Counted from the first letter of the stretch, positions 43,510 to 55,225 are shown. The stretch is 64,000 nucleotides of DNA from [Streptosporangium] indianense (GCF_021474405.1 NZ_JAKEIO010000005.1:49658-113657), one strand, 5' to 3'. Program-made: numbers and translations. Notes: a model not told the origin generated them from the letters alone.

Positions 43510-44048
43510 GCGCCCAAGGCTACCGGTGCGGGGTGACCGCCCACGACTCACTATCCACGGCGTGGCATACGTACCGTTATGGGTGAATTACGTGGAGTGT
43601 CAATTAAGCAATCGCCTGTCCCCGGCACGAGGCATCTGCCGGACGTCACATTGACGCGAATCCCTTGCGGGGAGCGGGACTTGGCCGTGTGTTGTCCACA
43701 GGAATGCACGCCCCTCGGAAAGTTATCCACAGGCTGTGTGGAAGATCTGTGGACTGCGGAATTGATCACTCCGGAAGGCATGGGTGCCCCTGAGAATTCC
43801 CTGCGCAAACCCGCTTTACCCTCACTTTCGAGTGGAAATGGGTCGCCCCTAAGAGTTACTCAAGGGAAAACAGTGGACGAAGGATGACCTGCCGACGGAT
43901 GGATGCATCCAGGGCTCATAGGCGATTTGTCGACTGAGTCCTGCTTCGTTGTCGACTTGTCCCCAGGTCGAGAAGCGCACCTGTGGATAACCCCTGTGGA
44001 TAACGACAATCAGCAGGTACGACCGGCCCGGAAAGGGCCGGTGAGCTG
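43510..44048. other. 539-nt gene-free region between serS and pheA
   Basis: No open frame here has a good start, family features or the local codon bias. It includes several DnaA-box-like 9-mers (separate entry) and is less GC-rich than its surroundings. The serS promoter should lie here, in front of the leftward gene. Confidence 0.5.
43692..44003. promoter_or_regulatory. DnaA-box cluster between serS and pheA
   Basis: TTGTCCACA (43692-43700, preferred Streptomyces form), TTATCCACA (43723-43731), and two direct TTATCCACA copies on the minus strand (43982-43990 and 43995-44003) separated by only CCCC. Four good matches in one intergenic region of 539 nt is far above chance for a GC-rich genome (my judgement, not computed). 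Confidence 0.55.
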
Positions 44049-44981
44049 CTAGAAGCGCCCGTCCTGGCACCGCGCGACCCAGTCCGCCGCCCCCGCGAAC
44101 TCCTCGTCGGACGTCCCCAGCCGCGGTGGCTGCACTTCCTCCGGCTGCACGTCCGCGCGCGGGTAGGAGCCCAGATAGCGCACCTGGAGGCAGATCCGCT
44201 TCAGACCCATCAGGGCGTCGGCCACCCGGCGGTCGGAGATGTGGCCCTCGGCGTCGATGCAGAAGCAGTAGTTGCCGATGCCGGCGCCGGTGGGCCGGGA
44301 CTGGAGCAGCATGAGGTTGATGCCGCGGGTGGCGAACTCGCCCAGCAGGTCGCGCAGGCCACCGGGGTGGTCGTCGCGCTGCCACAGCACGATCGAGGTC
44401 TTGTCCGCGCCGGTCGGCGCCGCGGGACGGGCGGGCCGGCCGACCAGAACGAACCGCGTCTGGGCGTTCTCCGCGTCGTGGATCCCGGTCTCCAGGGCCT
44501 CCAGGCCGTAGCGGGCGGCCGCGAACTCACCCGCGAAGGCGGCGTCGTACTGACCCTCCTGGACCAGCCGCGCGGCGTCCGCGTTCGAGGCGGCCGACTC
44601 CCAGTGCGCGTCCGGCAGGTGCTTCTTCAGCCAGTTGCGCACCTGCGGCTGCGCGGCCGGGTGGGCGGAGACGGTCTTGATGTCCGACAGCTTCGTGCCC
44701 GGGCGGACCAGCAGCGCGAAGGTGATCGACAGCAGCACCTCGCGGTAGATCATCAGCGGCGCGCCGGCGACCAGCTCGTCGAGGGTGGTGGTGATGCCGC
44801 CCTCGACGGAGTTCTCGATCGGCACGAACGCGGCCTCGGCCTCGCCGGCGCGCACGGCGTCGAGCGCGGACTGGACGGACACGTACGGGATGAGCTCCCT
44901 GGTGGCGGCCTCGGGGAGGGTGCGCAGGGCGACTTCGGTGAAGGTGCCCTCAGGGCCGAGATACGCGTAGCTCGCTGGCAT
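44049..44981 (-). CDS. pheA: Prephenate dehydratase
   Basis: This 310-residue enzyme converts prephenate to phenylpyruvate for phenylalanine synthesis. The catalytic domain (about 4-185) has YAYLGPEGTFTEVAL, FVPIENSVEGGITTTLDEL and the catalytic Thr region QTRFVLVGR. The ACT regulatory domain (about 198-275) has the ESRP-like segment LLQSRPTGAGIGNYCF, which binds Phe for feedback inhibition. No chorismate mutase domain is fused. ATG at 44981. Leftward, with dtpA upstream on the same strand 71 nt away. Confidence 0.96.
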   Translation of the reverse strand: MPASYAYLGPEGTFTEVALRTLPEAATRELIPYVSVQSALDAVRAGEAEAAFVPIENSVEGGITTTLDELVAGAPLMIYREVLLSITFALLVRPGTKLSDIKTVSAHPAAQPQVRNWLKKHLPDAHWESAASNADAARLVQEGQYDAAFAGEFAAARYGLEALETGIHDAENAQTRFVLVGRPARPAAPTGADKTSIVLWQRDDHPGGLRDLLGEFATRGINLMLLQSRPTGAGIGNYCFCIDAEGHISDRRVADALMGLKRICLQVRYLGSYPRADVQPEEVQPPRLGTSDEEFAGAADWVARCQDGRF

Positions 44982-45052
44982 GACCTCACCCTAATGGGCG
45001 CGCGGAAGCGCTATCCCCCACAAGCCGAACCATCCCACCCAATAATGAACTC

Positions 45053-46351
45053 TCACCCCTCCAGCAACTTCTGCCCCACGTACTCTCCCTCGGCGGCCCC
45101 GCCCGGCACCGCGAACAGCCCGCTCGACTCGTGCCGGATGAACTGCGACAGGGCGTCGCCGCGGTCGAGCTTGCGCTGCACGGGCACGAAGCCGCGCAGC
45201 GGATCGGCCTGCCAGCAGATGAAGAGCAGGCCCGCGTCGGGCACCCCGTCGGCGTCGATGCCGTCATGGAAGGAGAAGGGACGGCGGAGCATCGCCGCGC
45301 CGCCGTTCTGGTCAGGCCGGGTGATGCGGGCGTGGGCGTTGATCGGGACGACCAGGTTGCCCTGGGCGTCCGTCTTCTCCAGGTCCATCGCGGTCGTCTC
45401 GGTGCCGCCGGACAGGGCCGCGCCGTCGGACTTGCGCCGCCCGATGACATCCTCCTGCGCCTTGACGGAGAGCTGCTCCCAGTCGTCGAGGAGCATGCGG
45501 ATTCGGCGTACGACGGCGTAGGAGCCGTTCGCCATCCAGGCCGGTTCGCCCTTCTCCGGTTTCTCCGGCACGAAGATGCGCTGGTCGAAGTCGGCCTCAC
45601 CCGGCTTGGGGTTGCGGGTGCCGTCGATCTGGCCCATCAGGTTGCGGGCCGTCATGGGGTGGGAGGTGGCGCCCGGTGAGCGGTTGAAGCCGTTCATCTG
45701 CCAGCGCACCTTGGCGGCCCGGCCCGCGTCCTTCTGGATCGCGCGCAGGGCGTGGAAGGCGACGAGGGCGTCGTTGGCGCCGATCTGCACCCACAGGTCA
45801 CCGTTGCTGCGGTTCTTGTCGAGGTGGTCGGAGGAGAACTCGGGCAGCGGGTCCAGGGCCGCCGGACGCTGCCTCTCCAGGCCTGTCCTGGCGAAGAAGC
45901 TGTGGCCGAAGCCGAAGGTGATCGTCAGCGAGGAGGGCCCGGCGTCGCGGGCGACGTCCGTGTCCCCGTGGGTGCTCGGTTCGCCCGCCATGAGCCGCCG
46001 GGCCGTCTCCGACCAGCGGCGGAGCAGCGCGGCGGCCTCCTTGCGGCCGGCCCCCGCAGCCAGGTCGAAGGCGACGAGGTGGCCGCGCGCCTGGAGGCCG
46101 TCGGTGATGCCGGGCTGATGTTTCCCGTGAAACATCGCCCGGTCCGTGCCGAGGGAGGTGAGGGGAGCGACCGCTTCGGAGGGGGCGGCGGCGTAGCCCA
46201 CGGTGGCGCCGGCGGTGCCGAGGACGAGCCCGGTGGCACCGGCGGTACCGAGCAGCCGCCGCCGTGAGATGCCCTCGTGCGTGGGGGCCGCCTCGTTCTT
46301 CACCGGGCCGGCCTCGGGGGTGCGGGCCTTCGGGAGGGACTGGTCAGGCAT
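45053..46351 (-). CDS. dtpA: Tat-exported DyP-type peroxidase (DtpA/EfeB family)
   Basis: This 432-residue haem peroxidase has a twin-arginine signal: ISRRRLLGTAGATGLVLGTAG (about 28-50). The DyP core has the GxxDG-type segment QIDGTRNPKPGEADFD with its catalytic Asp, and late GLLFICWQADPLRGFVPVQRKL. It is the last gene of a leftward cluster with copCD, ecuC and sco, matching the S. lividans DtpA locus, where the peroxidase takes part in copper-dependent maturation of the radical oxidase GlxA. EfeB (iron uptake) is the alternative name, but no efeUO genes are present. A parS-like site lies inside the gene and encodes MFHGKH. copCD ends 6 nt upstream. Confidence 0.92.
   Translation of the reverse strand: MPDQSLPKARTPEAGPVKNEAAPTHEGISRRRLLGTAGATGLVLGTAGATVGYAAAPSEAVAPLTSLGTDRAMFHGKHQPGITDGLQARGHLVAFDLAAGAGRKEAAALLRRWSETARRLMAGEPSTHGDTDVARDAGPSSLTITFGFGHSFFARTGLERQRPAALDPLPEFSSDHLDKNRSNGDLWVQIGANDALVAFHALRAIQKDAGRAAKVRWQMNGFNRSPGATSHPMTARNLMGQIDGTRNPKPGEADFDQRIFVPEKPEKGEPAWMANGSYAVVRRIRMLLDDWEQLSVKAQEDVIGRRKSDGAALSGGTETTAMDLEKTDAQGNLVVPINAHARITRPDQNGGAAMLRRPFSFHDGIDADGVPDAGLLFICWQADPLRGFVPVQRKLDRGDALSQFIRHESSGLFAVPGGAAEGEYVGQKLLEG
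46119..46134. promoter_or_regulatory. parS: parS-like site inside dtpA (one mismatch)
   Basis: TGTTTCCCGTGAAACA differs from parS only at position 7 (C for A). It is within dtpA just after the Tat signal region. Confidence 0.7.
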
Positions 46352-46357
46352 GGTCGT

Positions 46358-48433
46358 TCAGCCGATCTGCGCGTTCTTGGAGACGGTCACCTCGTCGATG
46401 TCGGAGGTCCGCACGGTCACGTCGACCTTCCAGTCGCCGGCCATGGGGATCTGCACTCCGTTCGCCGACCAGTGTCCGGTGGCGAGGTGGTCCGGGACGA
46501 CGGGCAGGGGCCCGATGTCCTTGGCTTTCAGGGTGAAGTCCACCTTGACCTCGGGGATGTCGAAGGCCCTGCCGTTGGGCCGCTCCACGTAGACGTGCAT
46601 TTCGTTGTCGCCCACGCGCGCGGGGTCGAGGTCGATGGTGACGATGCCCTTGCCGTCCTCACCGCCGGTGTCGAACGGCATGTTCAGGGTCAGTGCCCCG
46701 GACGCGCCCGTGTCGGCGGAGGCGGATGCGGAGGACGAGGTGGCGGCCTTGGCCTCCTGCTCGGTGCGTCCCGGCTCGGTCTGCGTCAGCACGGTGGTGA
46801 CGGCGAGCAGGACGACCGCGACGCCGGCCTCGGTCAGCACGGAGCGGCGCAGTCCGAAGCGGTTCGGGTCCGCGTCCCGGATCCGCTTCCGCCGGGCGGC
46901 GTCCCGGGCGGCCCGCTGCCGGGCGAGCTGTGCGGCACGTTCGCTGCCGGCGGGCTCGGTGCCGGCGGGCTTGGTATCTGTGGGCTCGGTAGCTGTGGGC
47001 TCGCTGCCGGATGGTTCGTCCGTGTCGAGGCCTCCGTCGCGCTCGTCGTCACCCTGGCCCTCGCCGACCGGGTCCGCTTCGTCGACGGCGTCCGTGCTTC
47101 CGGCCGCGTGGCCGGTGGCAGCGGGCTCCACGGCGCCGGTGTCATCCGTCCGCGCGCCGACCCGTTCCTTCTTCCGTACCGCCGATACGGCCACCGGTGA
47201 CGTCTCCGTCAGCCGTCCCGTCCACCGGCGCGAGATCCACGCGATGCCGACCAGGACGACCACGAGGGCGATCTTGGCGAGGAGGAGTTGGCCGTAGCGG
47301 GTGTCGGTGAAGGCCGACCAGGAGCCGAGCTGGCGCCAGGACTGGTACGTCCCGGTCGCGATCAGCACGAGGACGCTGCCGAAGGCGACCTGCGAGAAGC
47401 GGCGTACGGCCGCCGCGTCGACGGGCGTCTCGGCGGGCGCGCGGTACAGGGCGACCAGCAGCGCGCCCAGCCCGCCGAGCCAGGCGGCGACGGCCAGCAG
47501 GTGGAGCACGTCCACCGGCATGGCGATGCCCGCCTGGAGGCCGACGGAGGCGTGCTCGGACATCGCCCAGCTCGCCGCGAGCCCGGCCGCCACGACGACA
47601 CCGCCGATCGAGAGCCCGAAGGTCAGGTCCCTCTTCTCCCGGGCGTCCTCCCGCTTGTCGTAGGCCCCGAACAGCACGGCGATGAACAGGGCGGCCGCGG
47701 CGAGCAGCAGCAGCCGGGACACCAGGGCCGCGCCGGTCTTGGTCTGCAGCACCTGTCCGAGCAGGGACAGGTCGAAGACGTCGGCGACCTTCCCGGAGCC
47801 GGTGAAGGAGCCGCGCAGGAGCAGCAGCGCGAGGGTCGCCGCGGTGAGGGCGACCCACCCGGAGACGACGTACCGCTGCACCGGCCGCACCCCGGAACCG
47901 CGCTGCCAGCAGGCGAGCACGAAGGCGGCGCCGCCGGCCATCACGAGAAACCCGGCGTACGACACGTACCGTCCGAAGCCGTACAGCCAGCCCACGACCC
48001 CGTCGTCCGTCGACTGCCCGGAGACCGAGACGGAGGTCTTGGAGGGGGCCCCGATGGAGAAGGTGTAGGCACCCGCGACGGGATGGCTGTCCGCGGAGAC
48101 CACCTGGTAGGCCACCGTGTACGTGCCGTCGGGCAGCCCCGAGTGCAGCGGCACGGCATACGTCGTGCCACTGACGTTGGCCGGCTTGGCCGTGTCGACG
48201 CGCTTGCCCTCGGGGTCGAGCACGCGCAGCGAGTCGTCGGACAGCGCGACCTGCTCGGAGAAGGTGAGCGAGATCCGGGCCGGGGCCTTGTCGACCACCG
48301 CCCCCTGCCCGGGGTCGCTGCCGGTCACCGCGGCGTGCGCGGAGGCCGGGCCGGCTCCGGCCAGGAGTGCGCAGGCCGCGGCCAGGAGCAGCAGCACCAG
48401 TGCCCGGACGCGGGGGGCGATGGTCTGTGTCAC
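46358..48433 (-). CDS. CopC-CopD fusion copper protein with C-terminal YtkA-like domain
   Basis: This 691-residue protein has a signal peptide (LVLLLLAAACALLAGAGPASAHA, about 11-33) with mature N-terminal HAAV, the copper-binding His of CopC. The CopC domain (about 32-125) ends HPVAGAYTFSIG. CopD follows with about eight membrane helices (about 150-410), then a cytoplasmic low-complexity linker rich in TEP/SEP units (about 430-530). After another helix comes an extracytoplasmic YtkA/FixH-like domain (about 585-690). It likely moves copper across the membrane for the Sco/DtpA pathway. Between ecuC (13 nt) and dtpA (6 nt), same operon. Confidence 0.9.
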   Translation of the reverse strand: MTQTIAPRVRALVLLLLAAACALLAGAGPASAHAAVTGSDPGQGAVVDKAPARISLTFSEQVALSDDSLRVLDPEGKRVDTAKPANVSGTTYAVPLHSGLPDGTYTVAYQVVSADSHPVAGAYTFSIGAPSKTSVSVSGQSTDDGVVGWLYGFGRYVSYAGFLVMAGGAAFVLACWQRGSGVRPVQRYVVSGWVALTAATLALLLLRGSFTGSGKVADVFDLSLLGQVLQTKTGAALVSRLLLLAAAALFIAVLFGAYDKREDAREKRDLTFGLSIGGVVVAAGLAASWAMSEHASVGLQAGIAMPVDVLHLLAVAAWLGGLGALLVALYRAPAETPVDAAAVRRFSQVAFGSVLVLIATGTYQSWRQLGSWSAFTDTRYGQLLLAKIALVVVLVGIAWISRRWTGRLTETSPVAVSAVRKKERVGARTDDTGAVEPAATGHAAGSTDAVDEADPVGEGQGDDERDGGLDTDEPSGSEPTATEPTDTKPAGTEPAGSERAAQLARQRAARDAARRKRIRDADPNRFGLRRSVLTEAGVAVVLLAVTTVLTQTEPGRTEQEAKAATSSSASASADTGASGALTLNMPFDTGGEDGKGIVTIDLDPARVGDNEMHVYVERPNGRAFDIPEVKVDFTLKAKDIGPLPVVPDHLATGHWSANGVQIPMAGDWKVDVTVRTSDIDEVTVSKNAQIG

Positions 48434-48446
48434 GGAGGTCCCTCCC

Positions 48447-48920
48447 TCAGTGTCCGGTCGTCGGGGTGTAGGTCGGCGGCTTCACCGGCATCTCGACCTT
48501 CACCGGGTCGGAGTGCGCGAAGTGCAGCTCGACGGAGACCGTCTGGCCTTCCTCGGGCTTGCTCTTCAGCTGCTCGAACATCAGGTGGTCGCCGCCGCTC
48601 CTCAGCTCCAGCCGGCCGCCCGCGGGGATCTTGAGGCTCTTGACCTCCTGCATTGCCCCGTCGACGGTCTTGTGCACGGTGACCTGTCCGGCGACGTCGC
48701 TGGTGACCGAGGTCAGCTCGTCGGCGGCGTCGCCCTTGTTGGTGACGGTGAGGAAGCCGGCCGCCATGTCGTCGGACACCGGCTGCGGCATGTAGGCGGA
48801 GCCGGCGGAGAGTTCAGGCTTTCCCGAATCGTTTCCGCTGTCGGAGTCCGAGCCGCCGCAGCCCGCCAGGGCCAGGGCACCGGCTATGGCGAGGGCCGCC
48901 GGGGCGAGTCGCCGCCTCAC
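48447..48920 (-). CDS. ecuC: PCu(A)C-family extracytoplasmic copper chaperone (ECuC)
   Basis: This 157-residue lipoprotein has the lipobox ALAGCGGSDS (Cys about 21). The PCuAC domain has SAYMPQPVSDDMAAGFLTVTN, the Met-His motif H(x)nM (VTVHKTVDGAMQEV) and LRSGGDHLMFEQLK, which hold Cu(I) through Met and His. It delivers copper to Sco or oxidase assembly; the S. lividans homologue ECuC sits in the same operon. GTG at 48920 overlaps the sco stop by 4 nt. Confidence 0.92.
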   Translation of the reverse strand: MRRRLAPAALAIAGALALAGCGGSDSDSGNDSGKPELSAGSAYMPQPVSDDMAAGFLTVTNKGDAADELTSVTSDVAGQVTVHKTVDGAMQEVKSLKIPAGGRLELRSGGDHLMFEQLKSKPEEGQTVSVELHFAHSDPVKVEMPVKPPTYTPTTGH

Positions 48921-49570
48921 GGGTTCTCCCCCTTGATGATCTTGGGGAGGTCCTTGGTGTAGTCGTCGACGTCGGCGTCCTCGCCGTAGAGCACGTAGCC
49001 GCCGTCGGTCTTCGGGGAGAACGCGATGACCTGGGTGCCGTGCTCGGAGATCGTCTTGCCGTTCTTGTCCTTGCGCGTCGGCTCGATGGAGATGCCGAGG
49101 GTGCGGGCGCCCGCCTGGATGGTCGCGAAGTCACCGGTGAGGCCGACGAACCGGGTGTCGATGCCCTTGAGCCACTTGCCGAGTTCGGCCGAGGTGTCGC
49201 GCTGGGGGTCGGTGGTGACGAACACCACGCGCAGCTGGTCCTGCTCGGCCTTGGACAGCTGCTTCTTGGCGACGGCGATGTTGTTCATCGTCAGCGGGCA
49301 GACGTCGGGGCAGTGGGTGTAGCCGAAGTAGATCAGCGTGGGCTTGCCCTCGGTCTCCTTGCGGAGGTCGTACTTCTTGCCCTGGGTGTCGGTGAGGACC
49401 AGGTCCGGCTTCTCGAACGGCTTGTCGAGGACGGTGGCGGCCTTGTCGGCACCGGCCTCCTCGGACACCACGGAGACGGGCTGGTCGCTCGCGTCGCCGC
49501 TGCCGCAGGCGGTCAGGGTCAGGGAGGCGGCGGCGAGCAGCGCGGCCGCGGCGAAGGTCTTGGTGCGCAT
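48917..49570 (-). CDS. sco: Sco/SenC copper chaperone for cytochrome oxidase assembly
   Basis: This 217-residue lipoprotein has lipobox LTLTACGSGD (Cys about 22). The thioredoxin-like Sco domain has YFGYTHCPDVCPLTMNN, whose CxxxC pair binds copper, and VFVTTDPQRDTSAELGKWL. The downstream His needed for copper is plausible in SEHGTQVIAF. It matures the CuA site of cytochrome c oxidase and, in S. lividans, influences development at low copper. ATG at 49570. Same operon as ecuC, copCD and dtpA; ycnI is 91 nt upstream. Confidence 0.94.
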   Translation of the reverse strand: MRTKTFAAAALLAAASLTLTACGSGDASDQPVSVVSEEAGADKAATVLDKPFEKPDLVLTDTQGKKYDLRKETEGKPTLIYFGYTHCPDVCPLTMNNIAVAKKQLSKAEQDQLRVVFVTTDPQRDTSAELGKWLKGIDTRFVGLTGDFATIQAGARTLGISIEPTRKDKNGKTISEHGTQVIAFSPKTDGGYVLYGEDADVDDYTKDLPKIIKGENP

Positions 49571-49661
49571 AGAAAAATGTCCCAGATGTCGGTGACCCGG
49601 CGCGCACCGGGGTGCCCCGCACGAAGCGGGGATCCGGCGCGCGCCGTCAACGGAGGCAGTC

Positions 49662-50405
49662 TCAGGCGGTGGCCCGTCGGCGTCCGGCGAGCACGCCGTA
49701 GGCGACACCCGCGGCGCCGACCACGATGCCGACGACGCCCAGCACCCGGGCGGTGGTGTCGGTGCCGTCGGAGGAGGCGGAGTCGGAGGCGGAGGTGTGG
49801 GCGGAGGCCTTCTCGGCCGACTTGGCGTCGGAGTCCTCATCGGCCGCGGCGCCGTGGTGCCCGTCCTCGGAGGCGGCGGACAGCTGCAGCACCGGGGCCG
49901 GGTTGTCGGGCTCCTCCTTGCCCTCCTGCGGCACCTCGATCCAGCGGACGACCTCCTTGTTGGAGTACGTCTGCAGGGCCTTGAAGGCCAGCTGGTCGGT
50001 GTCCTCGGGCAGCTGGCCGACGGAGAGCGGGAACTTCTCGAAGTAGCCGGGCTCGATGCCCTTGCCGTCGGCGGTCCACGTGACCTTGGAGACAGCCTCG
50101 GTGATCTTCTCGCCGTGCATCTCCAGCGGCTTGTCCAGCTTGGACTTGGTGACCTCGACCTTCCAGCCGGGCATGGGCTCCGGCATGACGGAGGCCAGCG
50201 GGTGGTCGGTCGGGAAGGTGACCTCGAGCTTGGTGGTCGAGGCGTCGTCGCGCTCGTTGGGGACCTTGAAGTCGATGACCGCGTAGCCGCCCTTGGCGGC
50301 CGTGCCCTCGGGCTGCACGCTGACGTGCGCGAAGGCGGGGGCGGACAGGGCGAGAACGGTGATACCGGCGGCGGCACCGGCCGCGACGATACGGGAAGCC
50401 TTCAT
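49662..50405 (-). CDS. YcnI-like (DUF1775) copper-linked membrane protein
   Basis: This 247-residue protein has a signal peptide (RIVAAGAAAGITVLALSAPAFA, about 5-26). Mature HVSVQPEGTAAKGGYAVIDFKVPNE opens a DUF1775 domain in which the N-terminal His is a Cu(II) ligand in B. subtilis YcnI. The domain runs to about residue 155. A low-complexity stalk (about 170-215) and a C-terminal helix (VLGVVGIVVGAAGVAYGVLAG) with RRR anchor it. Neighbouring sco, ecuC and copCD support a copper role. Confidence 0.9.
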   Translation of the reverse strand: MKASRIVAAGAAAGITVLALSAPAFAHVSVQPEGTAAKGGYAVIDFKVPNERDDASTTKLEVTFPTDHPLASVMPEPMPGWKVEVTKSKLDKPLEMHGEKITEAVSKVTWTADGKGIEPGYFEKFPLSVGQLPEDTDQLAFKALQTYSNKEVVRWIEVPQEGKEEPDNPAPVLQLSAASEDGHHGAAADEDSDAKSAEKASAHTSASDSASSDGTDTTARVLGVVGIVVGAAGVAYGVLAGRRRATA

Positions 50406-50525
50406 GGAAGGAGCACTCCGCTGTGAGTCGGTCTGAATGAGGAAGGAGGGGTAGCGCGCACACGCGCGTGCCGCACGACGGCAACCCCTCCTCCGCGGAA
50501 GCGGAGTGGTGGTGGTCGCGTCGCG

Positions 50526-51347
50526 TCAGGCGACGAGGGCGAGTGCGGCTGCGGAAACCGTGGCGGCCGGTGGGCCGCGTCGGATCACGGTGTGCTGGAG
50601 CGCCGCCGTGCGGGGCGTCGGCGGGGCGGACTGCGTGGTGTGCGCCGGGCGGGGGTGGGCCTGCGGGGCTCCCGGGAGTCCGGCGCGCAGGGCGCGGACC
50701 AGTGCGAGAGCGGCCCGCAGGGAGCGCATCAGCGCCCCTTCGGCGACTCCTTGCGCCGACAGCTGGGTGAGCCGCAGCAGGGCGAGGTCGCCGTGGCGCA
50801 GCAGCCAGCCGGCGGCCAGGGCCGCGAGGACGTGGCCGAGCAGCATCGGCAGGGACGGCCACAGCGAGGCGGGGTCCCCGGACGTGGTGTCCGCGACCAG
50901 ATGCCTGTGCGTGCCCGTGGGCGGCTGGATCCGGGCGTCGGTGAGGATCCGGTGGGCCTGTGCCGGGCTGATGGCGGCCGCTGTCGTACCGCACACGAAC
51001 CGTGCGGCCTGCTGGACCAGCGCGGCGTCACTCCCGCCCGCGGGCGCCGAGGACGTGGCGACGGCCGTACCGTGCTGGCCGAGGCCGAACAGGGTGTGCA
51101 GCACCGTCTGGCCGACCGCGAGCAGCGCGGCGACCCCCGCCAGTGAGCGCGCGCGCCCGGCGAGCGGGGCGGCCACCGCGGCCACCCCGAGGAACCCGGC
51201 GCCCAGTGTCCACAGCGGGATGGTGTCGCAGGAGGCGAGCGCGTGACCTGCCCCGGCCAGCACGACGCAGACCGCGGCGAACACCGCGGCCCGAAGGAAC
51301 CGGAGCGTGTGTCCGGAGCGCGTCGCGCGGGCGTGGGGGGCAGACAT
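50526..51347 (-). CDS. Hydrophobic membrane protein at the copper cluster
   Basis: I recognise no family. The 273-residue protein has about four or five helices (FLRAAVFAAVCVVLAGAG, TLGAGFLGVAAVAAPLAG, SLAGVAALLAVGQTVLHTLFGLG, LLGHVLAALAAGWLLRHG). HTLFGLGQHGTA and GTHRHLVAD carry His residues that could bind copper (inference). The C-terminal 90 residues are basic and Pro-rich. It lies 120 nt upstream of ycnI on the same strand, and proteins of this type often accompany ycnI/sco in Streptomyces. Confidence 0.65.
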   Translation of the reverse strand: MSAPHARATRSGHTLRFLRAAVFAAVCVVLAGAGHALASCDTIPLWTLGAGFLGVAAVAAPLAGRARSLAGVAALLAVGQTVLHTLFGLGQHGTAVATSSAPAGGSDAALVQQAARFVCGTTAAAISPAQAHRILTDARIQPPTGTHRHLVADTTSGDPASLWPSLPMLLGHVLAALAAGWLLRHGDLALLRLTQLSAQGVAEGALMRSLRAALALVRALRAGLPGAPQAHPRPAHTTQSAPPTPRTAALQHTVIRRGPPAATVSAAALALVA

Positions 51348-51592
51348 GGCGGGCTCATCATCGCACTGGCCCCGCAGGCGTCGTGCGGCAGGTCCACAAG
51401 ATGCCGTACGAGCGGAACGTCACACTCTGGCCCCGCGCGCCCCCGGATGCACCGATACCTGCCCCCCACATACACCGATCAGGACCAGCGCGCATCCGCC
51501 GTATGGGCGGCGTCACGTCAACTTCACGCTTACACAGGGGGACTCGGGGCAATACGTAACGGTATGTCGAGCCGCGGCCGGGAGGCTGGAGC

Positions 51593-52057
51593 ATGAGCAT
51601 CTGGTGGTCACTCCATCTGCGGCGCGAAGCTGCGAGCGTGCCGCTCGCCCGCCGCCTCCTGATCGGCACGATGGAGACCGCGGGCGTCGACCCGGACATC
51701 TCCTACGACCTCTCCGTCGCCCTCAGCGAGGCGTGCGCGAACGCCGTGGAGCACGGCGGGGACGCCGGACGCGGCCCCGGCTCGGAGGCGTACCGGGTCA
51801 CCGCCTACCTCGACGGCGAGACGTGCCGGATCGAGGTCGCGGACGCGGGCCCGGGCTTTCCCGCGGCGCCCACGGGCCGCTCCCGCCCGCCGATCCGTCC
51901 CGCGCACTGCGACGCGGAGAACGGCAGGGGGCTGTGTCTCATCGAGGAGCTCGCCGACCACGTCCACATCGGCAACAAGCCGGGCAAGGGCGGAGCCGTG
52001 GTGAGCTTCGACAAGGTCCTGAAGTGGCGCTCCGACGCCCCGCTGATGGCGGTCTGA
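51593..52057 (+). CDS. Anti-sigma-factor-type ATP-binding protein (HATPase_c_2)
   Basis: This 154-residue single GHKL domain has the N-box ALSEACANAVEHGGD, G1 box IEVADAGPGFPA and G2 box NGRGLCLIEELAD. The layout is that of RsbW/SpoIIAB-like kinases, numerous in Streptomyces. Such proteins bind a sigma factor or phosphorylate an anti-anti-sigma partner; no partner gene is adjacent. ATG at 51593 follows GGAGG-like sequence (GGGAGGCTGGAGC). Convergent with the fused glycyl-tRNA synthetase across a double-parS terminator. Confidence 0.9.
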   Translation: MSIWWSLHLRREAASVPLARRLLIGTMETAGVDPDISYDLSVALSEACANAVEHGGDAGRGPGSEAYRVTAYLDGETCRIEVADAGPGFPAAPTGRSRPPIRPAHCDAENGRGLCLIEELADHVHIGNKPGKGGAVVSFDKVLKWRSDAPLMAV

Positions 52058-52093
52058 CCACCCGGTCGATCGACTGACCGGAGCCGGGGGCGG

Positions 52094-52109
52094 CGTTTCA
52101 CGCGAAACA
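52094..52109. promoter_or_regulatory. parS: parS-like site (core one mismatch)
   Basis: CGTTTCACGCGAAACA: inner 14-mer differs only at one central base. Its centre is 20 bp from the next parS, so two ParB dimers would sit side by side. Confidence 0.7.
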
Positions 52110-52113
52110 GTCT

Positions 52114-52129
52114 CGTTTCACGTGAAACA
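52114..52129. promoter_or_regulatory. parS: parS site (14-mer core perfect)
   Basis: CGTTTCACGTGAAACA, 15 of 16 matches with exact core. Second site of the tandem pair in the terminator. Confidence 0.85.
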
Positions 52130-52146
52130 CGCCCCCGGTCTGCTGT

Positions 52147-55185
<3,039 letters not shown>

Positions 55186-55225
55186 GATCTCATACCTCAA
55201 CTGGCGCTGACCTGCTGTTTCTTGA

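Larger units (their letters stand above)
52084..52138. terminator. Bidirectional terminator built around two parS sites
   Basis: CCGGGGGCG (52084-52092) pairs with CGCCCCCGG (52130-52138); inside, GTTTCAC (52095-52101) pairs with GTGAAAC (52122-52128). Each parS can also fold alone. It lies 27 nt past the ATPase stop and 9 nt from the synthetase stop, between convergent genes. Confidence 0.75.
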
